From Gonium pectorale (lineage: Eukaryota > Chlorophyta > Chlorophyceae > Chlamydomonadales > Volvocaceae): a DNA stretch of 23,284 bases. Where the stretch lies: the NCBI GenBank assembly GCA_001584585.1, contig LSYV01000060.1, positions 3,187 to 26,470 on the forward strand, read 5' to 3'. Shown in pieces: positions 1 to 9,400 of the stretch (its first letter is position 1; each line of letters starts with the position of its first letter). The translations under genes were made by a program, and so were the position numbers. The notes beneath the pieces are model-generated. The model was not told the DNA's origin and made no database searches. It worked only from the letters and a program-made list of their open reading frames with translations.

Positions 1-468
1 GGGGAGGCGAGGGTGGAGGAGGCGGAGGAGGCGATGGTGGTGGGGGCGATGGAGGCGGTGGCGAAGGAGGGGATGGCGACGGTGGTGGATCGTTGGGCGA
101 AGGAGGCGGTGAGGGCGGTGGGGGCGACGCTGGCGATGAAGGTGGAGACGGCGGCGGCGACTCGGGGGATGGTGGCGATGGCTGAGGTGAGGGCGGTGCA
201 GGCGAGGGGGGAACCGGGCTTGGGGGTGGGGCAGCCGGTGCAACGAAGGGGGGAAGGGAGGGATCGGCCGGGGGCATGGGGTTTGGCGGTGGCTTGCCGG
301 GTGGTGAGGGGTTGGGGGGCAGAGGAGAGGGAGCAGGCGGTGGGGAGGGTGGCGGCGGCGATGGAGCCAGCGGCGGCGACGGCGGTGGAGGGCGCGGAGG
401 AGGCGAAGGGCGGGGCGGTGACGGGTTGGCAGGTGGTGGTGATGGCGGCAGCGGCGGAGACGGTGGAA
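1..468 (-). CDS. Exon 22 (partial): long Pro-rich stalk, start of repeat unit 3
   Basis: The acceptor CTCGCAG|TT joins in phase 1 to exon 21. The exon starts L-PPSPPLPPSPPP, as exon 13 starts L-PPSPPMPPSPPP, and keeps a similar irregular patch (PADPSLPPFVAPAAPPP). The frame stays open to the window edge with no convincing donor, so the exon and gene continue to the left. Confidence 0.78.
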
Positions 469-3400
469 CTGCGAGGGTGCAAAGCCAGCGGGGAGCAGCT
501 CTGTTGACAACCAACGGAAAATTGAAGACAGGCAATACACGTACCCGGCTAGAGTTCATGCCTGAAGTAACCCAACCGCTCGCTCCCTGCCAGGAGCCGG
601 TAATCCTAGTGCTGGTGCCATACTAACCCACTGCCGGACCCGGTACCCATACAGCGTTGAAGCGCTTCAATGGCGTCCCAACTTACGGTTGGGTGTCTGC
701 GTGACGGAGGAGTTGGAGGCTGACCCGATGGCGCCCGCGCTCAGGTCGGGGGCGTCCGGCGGAGTCATGGGCGCCGGCGGGGGGCTTGGGGACGTCTCCA
801 CGCCGGGAGGGTTGGGCGGGCTGGGCGGCGGTGATGGTGGCAACGGCACGGACGTGGGCTGGAACACCGACAGGTCCGTCTCCAGGGTGTCGCCCTCCGC
901 CAGCATGCGGTGTATGTCTGCCCCGGCCGTCCTGAAGTGCTCGTACAGGCTGCGGAACAGCTCCTCCTCCTCGCGCTGCGCCCGGGCCATCTCACCCTCC
1001 TCGGGCATCCGCTCTCCCAGCAGGCGCAGCTCCGTCAAGCCCGCCATGTCGGGGAACTCCCGCGCGATCTCGTCCTGACCCCACACGCGGGTGCGCCGCG
1101 TGTCCAGGCCCGCGGCGTCCTCGCCCTCAAGCGCCAGCCGGCGGCCGAAGAACCAGCCGCCGAAGCGGATCCGGCGGAAGAGGAAGCAGCCGAACGAGAC
1201 ACGGAAGCGCATCGACATTCGCTGCGTGTGCAGGCGAAGGCAGGGTGGGGAAATAGGTCTATTCGCAATGGGGTATCCCAACAAACGCATGGAGCTCTCT
1301 GCCTACGGGTAAGGGACAAGCCAGCATGGCACCGATGTGAGGGTGTTTGGCTAAGGCCAGCAACACGACACAGGACTGCGTGTGAAGTTACCACCCTCCC
1401 TGGCCGCTCACATGCGATCCCAGCCGTATGCACTCACCAGCTTGAAATTGTACGACCAGTCCGCAATCTTGTCTGCAGGCACAGCATGGGGATGGAATAT
1501 AGGAGGTTTTAAAAATCAACGGAGGAAGAACGTGGGTCATGGGAGCAGGGTGCGGTGTTTGTGAAGACTTATGTGGACCTATAGGAAAGGATTGTGCCCT
1601 ATCTGAATGCGTCCTCAGAAGACCGCTCGTACTGGTCAAGGTTGAGCCGTCCGGGTTTGGCTGCACCATCAACACACGCCAGGCAACGCCTGGTGCAACA
1701 TGACTCGTGCCCCGATAACCGCGAGATGCGTGTTGATTGTCATAGAGGGGCTGCCCATATTTCGGACCCAGTTCAACAATCACTACCTGCGTCGCCAGCG
1801 CCCCCAGTAAGGGTGAATCCGAGGGACGATGAAGAAAACCTGCATGCCATTTCCTTAACGACGATGGCCTGGCCCGGGGGCAGCGGCGGCGGCGGGCTGG
1901 GCGGCGGGCTGGGCACTGTGGAGGGCCGCCCGGCATGCGAGGGCAGGGGCAGGGGTCGTGAGCTGTTGAACAGTAGCGATTACTCGCGGGCTTGAGGTCG
2001 ACCAGTGCCTGGCCGTTGCACTTGACATTCACGGCATGTGGTGGAAACGCTCACCTCCCTGGATCTTTACGTAGAAGCATGACCCAACGCTGGCCTGCAC
2101 TGACGTGGACGTGAAGAGGGCGCCCGCGGTGTTGAAGCCCAGGCAAGCCGTGCGGGAGGAGCAGGCGGAGGCGGCGCCCGACCAGCCATACACGGTGTTG
2201 AAGGTGGCCAGGGACACACCGGCGGTGGCGTCGCTGTCGTAGACGGCGTTATAGCCAGCAATGTCAGGGCAGACTGCGGAAGGGACCGGGCGGACAAGGG
2301 AGCTGGGGTAGTTGGGGCGGCGTGGTTCGCAAGGACGCACATAGCGATGGTGGCGGGGGGAGGGCCGGGGACACTGGCAGGTGCTGCGGCGGGTGCGGTC
2401 GTGTGGGAGGATAAAAATGCCCGTGGCGCATACCAACCCGAACCGTCATGAGCAAAGCAATGCGGTTGCGGGCCTGGTCCAAACGGACCAGGGACGTCGG
2501 TGGTCGTTGACTGAGACGCACAGCTGCAGCCGCTCCTCTCACCGGTGGGCGTCTTGCGGTAGAAGCAGGTCCGGGACGAGGTGGTGGTGGTGGTGCCGAA
2601 CGACTTGAGCTGGCCGTTGCTGTTGACGGCGGCGCAGTCCGGGTTGGCGTTGCAGGCCGTGACGGCGGCCACCAGGGTCCAGCGCCAGCCGATCTGGTCG
2701 CCCGGGCGGTCCTCGCCAGCAACGGTCACGTAGCCGTCAATATCGAAGCAGGCTGCGCACGGGGGGGCACGGATTAGCAGTGCGTGGGCGCGGAGAAAGG
2801 GACCGTCGGAGGTGCATGCCCGGATGTAAACCCGGGCAATCGCACGGCGCTACTCCGTGTGGAAGCGCCCGTGTGCCCGAATAATCAACCCGCGGTTGGC
2901 CCACGCGTAGTACACGCTTTACAAGAGGCCGAGGGATGTTCAAGGTAATATACCTTTCTCGTCCCCCTTGTTAGAGTCATTCCAGCGCAACGGGGCTCAC
3001 TAGCAGTCGTGAGTCATGGCATGTGCATCGGCACCCCAGCGCTGGATGGGTCGCCACCCGCCCACCTACCTCCGGGCGGTGGCGGACGTGGCGGCGGCGG
3101 GCGTGGCGGCGGCGAAGGAGGGCCTGCGACCACATGAAGAGGGCATAAAGCTGAGCTCCCTCCCCCGACAGCACTGTGCTAGGGACGCAATACCCACACT
3201 AGCTGACTAACTGACGAAGTGACGAACAAGTCGCAGACGCCTTCTACCCCTGCCTCCGGCTTACTTGGGGGCTCAATCTCCGGAGGCGAAGGTGGTGCAA
3301 CTGTGGATGTTGGGCAGGCAGGCATGCAGGAATTGGAGCACTTAGGCAAGGCATGCCGCATCTGCAGCAGCGGGGCCACGCTCATGCACGGCGGCATGCA

Positions 3401-6400
3401 AGGCCTGGAATGACGAGGCACATGTAGAGGCGGTGTCGCTGCACGAACAGAATAGCTCTGAGATGATGCCAGTGCCGTTACGCTGGCACCAATTGCGTTG
3501 CTTGACGCTAGCCGCCGGCCGCTGCACTACCCCATCCACCCATTGCTGCGCTAAATCGGCCATTCGGTGCGCCAGCAATAGCATGCATGAGGGTTGGGGG
3601 GGTTGACTCCTAGAAAGCCCTTGGGAAGCCAGCCTGCCAAGTGCGGTAGTACATCCCATGAAGCATAAGGGTTGTGCCTGGCATTAGGATTATTTTTCGA
3701 ACGTACAATTATTCTAATGAGAAATACGCCTATAACTGAGAATCCCTTGCGAGAAAGGGGTAGAAGTGCATTATAGTATGATTATACTCCTAAAGCTTGG
3801 ATCCGGGTTTGAATTCGTTGGATTCACATGAGAAACGCCAACAAAACAAGTAAAATCGCAAAATTTGTGCACTGATCTATTATATGGGCCATGATGGTAG
3901 GTAGGTGATGCCATTCATCCATCCATGTGCGTTATGTGGATGATTTCTGCCCAGCTGTTCCGCCCGACCCACCGCTGGTTTAGACTCGACATACACTCGT
4001 GCGCCGCTTTTCTAATGACACACCTAGCCTGATGTCCAACTCACTCTTGGAATAGAAGCACCTTCTCTGCCACCAAAAAAACGGGTTGGATGCGCGCATG
4101 ATGCCCGCTGAGTAGGCCACGGACTTGACGATTGCGGAACCGGTGCCCGGCGAGAAGACGATGGACTGGCACTCGTCCCCGAAGAAGGCGCAGGCGCGAA
4201 GGGCCCGGGCCAGGCTGTTGTGGGTGGACACGATGTAGCCCGAGTTGGTATCCACGTTCTCGTACGGCACAAAGCCCGGAGTGAACGGGCAGACTGCGAG
4301 GAACGTATGGGGTGGGACATGAACGGATTCCGGTATATGAATCTCCATATCGATGCTGATCCCCTTCACATGAACAACCGCGGCTACATATCTATGCGGC
4401 TCATGGGACAACGCCCGCTTTCGGAACCTGTAACAGACACATGCATCAGCGTGCGTGCTACCAGGTAAAGAAGAAGCAAGCCGGGACCTTCCACGCGGGA
4501 CCCCTCAGCAGCTGGCAGCCTTACACGTGGGTGGGGGAGGCGGGGGCGGGCTTGGCGGCCGTGGGCTGGGCGGCTCCGGGCTGGGCGGCTTGGGCGGGGG
4601 GCTGGGCGGCGACGGCGGCGCGGGCGACGGCGGCGAGGGCGACGGAGGGGAAGGGGACGGCGGCTCGGGCGAAGTGGGTGGCGAGTTGGGGGCAGGGGGC
4701 GAAGGAGGTGGCGACTCCGGAGAGGGCGGTGATGCCGGTGGCGACGGCGCGGGGCTAGGGGGTGGTGCCGCCGGCTCGATGAAGGGCGGCATAGAGGGCT
4801 CGGCCGGGGGCTTGGGGTTGGGCGGCAGCGGCGACGGGTGGGGCGGCGGGGCGGGCGGTGGGGATGGCGGGTAGGGGGGTGGGGGCGATGGAGCCAGGGG
4901 CGGCTCGGGCGGTGGTGGGCGCGGAGGTGGAGAGGGGCGAGGTGGGGGCGGGTAGGCGGGCGGCGGTGATGGTGGCATGGGCGGCGAGGGCGGCACTGCG
5001 ATTGCAGGGAATCGAATCAAGAGGGCCGATTACTCAGTTTGTGAGAAGGGAATCGAAGAAGCACACATCGATCCACTAGATTTACAAAGCGTGCAACATA
5101 ATCTCGTGCTGAACCCCTTAAGTCAATACCTACAAACAACCGAGCGTACACAACTCACGGGCAGGCACGAGTGCGACGGTGGCGTTGGTGGCCGACCCGA
5201 TGGCGGCCGCGTCAATGTTGGGGGCGTCCGGCGGAGTCATGGGCGCCGGCGGGGGGCTGGGAGACGTCTCCACGCCGGGAGGGTTGGGCGGGCTGGGCGG
5301 CGGTGATGGTGGCAACGGCACGGACGTGGGCTGGAACACCGTCATGTCCACATCCAGGGTGTCGCCCTCCGCCAGCATGCGGTGGATGTCCGCCCCGGCC
5401 GTCCTGAAGTGCTCGTACAGGCTGCGGAACAGCTCCTCCTCCTCGCGCTGCGCCCGGGCCATCTCACCCTCCTCGGGCATCCGCTCTCCCAGCAGGCGCA
5501 GCTCCGTCAAGCCCGCCATGTCGGGGAACTCCCGCGCGATCTCGTCCTGACCCCACACGCGGGTGCGCCGCGTGTCCAGGCCCGCGGCGTCCTCGCCCTC
5601 AAGCGCCAGCCGGCGGCCGAAGAACCAGCCGCCGAAGCGGATCCGGCGGAAGAAGAACGTGCCGAAAGAGACGCGGAAGCGCGTCGACATTCGCTGCGTG
5701 AGCAGATAAAAGCAGGGGAGAGTGCGAGTCATATGTCTGCAGTCTTCACGAGAGTGCGACAAGGGCCCGGGTGACACATCGCATGGTGCCCCGGGACAAC
5801 TTTGTGTCATAAACCGCGACCCATGCGCACTGCTGGGTACGGATTGTTCGGCGGTCGTTTGAGATCTGACCCGTGGGATCAAGCACGGCACCATCATGCC
5901 CACCAAGGTCATAATGCAGAAGGCCGAAGACCCGCAACGAAAGCCCGCCAGACTAAACCAGCCAGGTGCAAGCGCTCAAAAACAGGCCATCTAAGCCGTA
6001 CCCACCAGCCTGAAGTTGTATGACCAGTTGGCAATTGCATCTGCGTGTGGGCCCAGCGTGCACGGTACGATTGGGTACGGCTGGCCGGGCGCAAGCGTAG
6101 TGCGGAACAATCGAGATTGCGCACACGTGCGAACTACTTCAATAGCAATGCAGTCGCCTATACCCAGCACCTTGTACTAGTGTAGCCGTCAACGTACCTG
6201 CGTCGCCGGAGCCACCATTCAGCGTGAAGCCAAGCGACGAGTAGGAGAACCTGCACGCAAACTGGCGCACCACGATCGCCCTGCCCGGCGGCAGCGGCGG
6301 CGGCGGGCTGGGCGGCGGGCTGGGCACTGCACGGGTGGGGTCCGGGGAAGCAGCGTGGCGTAAAGGAGTCCCACTATCCCTGATAATGGGACTCGGACAA

Positions 6401-9400
6401 AAGACTGCATGTACTCCACAACCTAAAGGGTCCGCTCTTCATGCATGGGCCAGAAAGAACAGGGCTGCCGACAAGATGATGTTTGACTCCCGTCACGCCG
6501 TCTCACCTCCCTGGATCTTTACGTAGAAGCATGACCCAACGCTGGCCTGCACTGACGTGGACGTGAAGAGGGCGCCCGCGGTGTTGAAGCCCAGGCAAGC
6601 CGTGCGGGAGGAGCAGGCGGAGGCGGCGCCCGTCCAGCCATACACGGTGTTGAAGTTGGTCAGGGAAACCCCGGTAGTGGCGTCGCTGTCGTAGACGGCG
6701 TTATAGCCAGCAATGTCAGGGCAGACTGCGGAAGGGACCGGGCGGACAAGTGAGCTTGAGTAGCTGGGGCGGCATGGTTCGCAAGGACGCACGCAATGAT
6801 GGTGGCGGGGGCAGGGACGGAGACACTGGCGGGCGTGGTTGTGTGGGAGGATAAAAATGCCCGTGGCGCTTACCAATCCGAACCGTCAACAATAAAGCAA
6901 TGCAGTTGCATGCCTCGTCTAAAGGGCCCAGGGACATCGGTCGATGGCTGAGACGCACAGCTGCAGCCGCTCCTCTCACCGGTGGGCGTCTTGCGGTAGA
7001 AGCAGGTTCGGGACGAGGTGGTGGTGGTGGTGCCGAACGACTTGAGCTGGCCGTTGCTGTTGACGGCGGCGCAGTCCGGGTTGGCGTTGCAGGCCGTGAC
7101 GGCGGCCACCAGGGTCCAGCGCCAGCCGATCTGGTCGCCCGGGCGGTCCTCGCCAGCAACGGTCACGTAGCCGTCAATATCGAAGCAGCCTGCGCACGGG
7201 CGGACCAAGCGAGTAAGGACGGGTCATCATGGTCGCGGGGATAGAAAGGGCCATCGGAAAGGCGTTCAGGTCTCGTTCCCTACACAGTCGGAAGGCGAAG
7301 TCAATCAAGGGCCGCTGGTTGCTTAAACGCGAACAAGGGGCCATGGGTGGCGCTTGCTGAGGCGCGTTGCTGGGGATAGTGTGGCACTATGACCAACCTG
7401 CGCCATGCACCCTTTTCTGTGCCACGCTGGCGGCCGGCCTACAGCTTGCCCATCCATTCCCGTCGCTTAGGTATAGGCTCAGAAACCTGTTGTACACGCC
7501 CCAAACGCGTGTCACTCCATTCTCATTCTAAGGATAGAGACCCGAAGAAACTTGAAACCCACCTCCGGGCGGCGGGGGCCGCGGGGGAGGCGGGCGCGGC
7601 GGCGGGCCTGTGAGAGATTGCGGTCAACGTAGTGAGCGGTGCGAGCATGGGGATCAAGAGGTGCATAGAAACGTGAGCTCTAGGCGATGGCACTATGCGA
7701 TGCATATACGTTTCCCGCTGGGGCTGTGACGGGGGCAAGGGCCTTCCCTAGGCCAGGGAACAAACTTGAGGGTGCCCTCCCCTGCTTACTGGGCGGTGAA
7801 GGTGCGGGCTGGTACGGTGGGGCAGCTGCGGAGTGTGCCCGGGGGCAGGGGGCACACGGCGGCGGTAACAAGGTTGATGATGGAGTAAAGCAAGGCCCTG
7901 GAGCGGCGGATTCGCACGCTGCGTACCCTGCCGATCCAACAACCGTGAACCATGAACGGTGCACTGGCGGGTGCTTGTAGCAACGTAAAAGCACAACGTT
8001 GCTCGTAGCGCGAGTGTATGCACATTTGGTGCCCTGCGCTCACAGCATACCGTACCTACCGTGGCACCTAAACGTTTAAACAGATCACGAAGCAGGCCAG
8101 GCCAGGCCAGGCTAGCCAGGCAAACCCGGCGTGCACTTGTGCATGCAGCGCACACCCGGGGCAGGGCAGGGGGGTAAGGGGAGCGGGGTCCCCTGCTGCC
8201 CCACTGTGTACGCCCTTGCGGGCTTCTTTGGACACTCACTCTTGGAGTAGAAGCACTTTCTCTGCCACCAGAACAGGGAGAACGAGGTGCGCATGATGCC
8301 CGCTGAGTAGGCCACGGACTTGACGACCGCCGTGCCGGTGCCCGGCGAGAAGACGATGGACTGGCACTCGTCTTCGTAGAAGGCGCAGGCGGCGAGGGCC
8401 CGGGCCAGGCTGTTGTGGGTGGACACGATGTAGCCCGAGTTGGTATCCACGTTCTCGTACGGCACAAAGCCCGGGGTATAAGGGCAGACTGCATGGGCGG
8501 AGGGATTAAGGGCCGTGGAGGGTAGGCCAAAAGTCAGTTGTTGTGGTGTTGATGCTATGTCCGAACGAGCTAGCTGGGCTTGGGAGGCGGGCATCCGTCG
8601 TGCACATCATGAACGTCGTCCATGCTACGTGTATGGCCGCCCATTCCCGGCCAGCCTTCTGCTGGTGAGCGGGTACGTCTCATACCGGCACGCATCGTCA
8701 AATGCAAGATTGGTATAACCATTGGTATAACCACTGCTAGGTTCTTGGTCTCAAGGCTTCATCAGCAAGCGATCAGTTCCGCGACCATGCGGTCAAACCC
8801 TCCCCCAATTAGCCCCCTACGGGCGCCGCCCGCCGACCATTCTTGAGCCATGCCCAGGATATCTTCACTCACATGTGGGCGGTGGGGGCGGAGGCGGTGT
8901 TGGTGGCGGCGGGCTGGGCGGCTCAGGGCTGGGGGGCTCTGGCGGTGGTACTGGCGGGCTCGGTGGAGATGGAGGCGAGGGTGGATCCGGCGGACCTGTA
9001 CAGGGGCGAGCATATCCACGGGTGGGCGGGCAGCTTGATGAACAGAGCGGACAGTACCCTCTAAACCCCGCACAGTACCGTGCAGAAAGCAAGGAGACCA
9101 ACAACCCTTTTATACGAAGGGTCGCTCGTGAGGGCTCTCCAAATGCAGGAGCGTGAGCACAAGCGGTCGAGGCCCATCCGGCATGCACTCACTGGGGCTC
9201 GGCGGCGATGGCCCAGGCGGCGGTGATGGCCGGGGGGGCCTTGGGGATGGCGGTGGCGATGGCGGTGGCGGTGATGGAGGCGGCGACGAGCTGGGCACAT
9301 CTGCTCGTGATGACAGTATGCCCATGCGGAAGCGGGAGCAAATAACGGCGATTTGGGTGGCTTACTAACAGTTGCATAACAGGAATCCGATCAGCGATCG

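Noticed and set aside
13..626. Gly/Ala-rich open frames on the plus strand
   Set aside because: They are the complement of the Pro-rich stalk exon on the minus strand; stop-free shadows are expected opposite CCN-rich coding sequence.
910..1512. Long plus-strand open frames across the 535-nt module (also at 5382-5774)
   Set aside because: The minus frame has splice sites at both ends and is repeated with conserved protein sequence; the plus frames have no family likeness.
4441..4874. Gly-rich plus-strand frame that looks like a glycine-rich wall protein
   Set aside because: It is antisense to exon 13, whose splice sites and phase fit the minus-strand gene exactly.
1..9300. Pherophorin family membership
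   Set aside because: Pro stalks and secretion fit, but I do not see the characteristic pherophorin globular domain; the Cys modules differ.
1..9300. Two or three separate tandem genes instead of one
   Set aside because: Only the first series has a signal peptide; the 535-nt exon of unit 1 has a good donor in the phase required by the stalk exon of unit 2, and no stop or polyadenylation signal was recognised between them.
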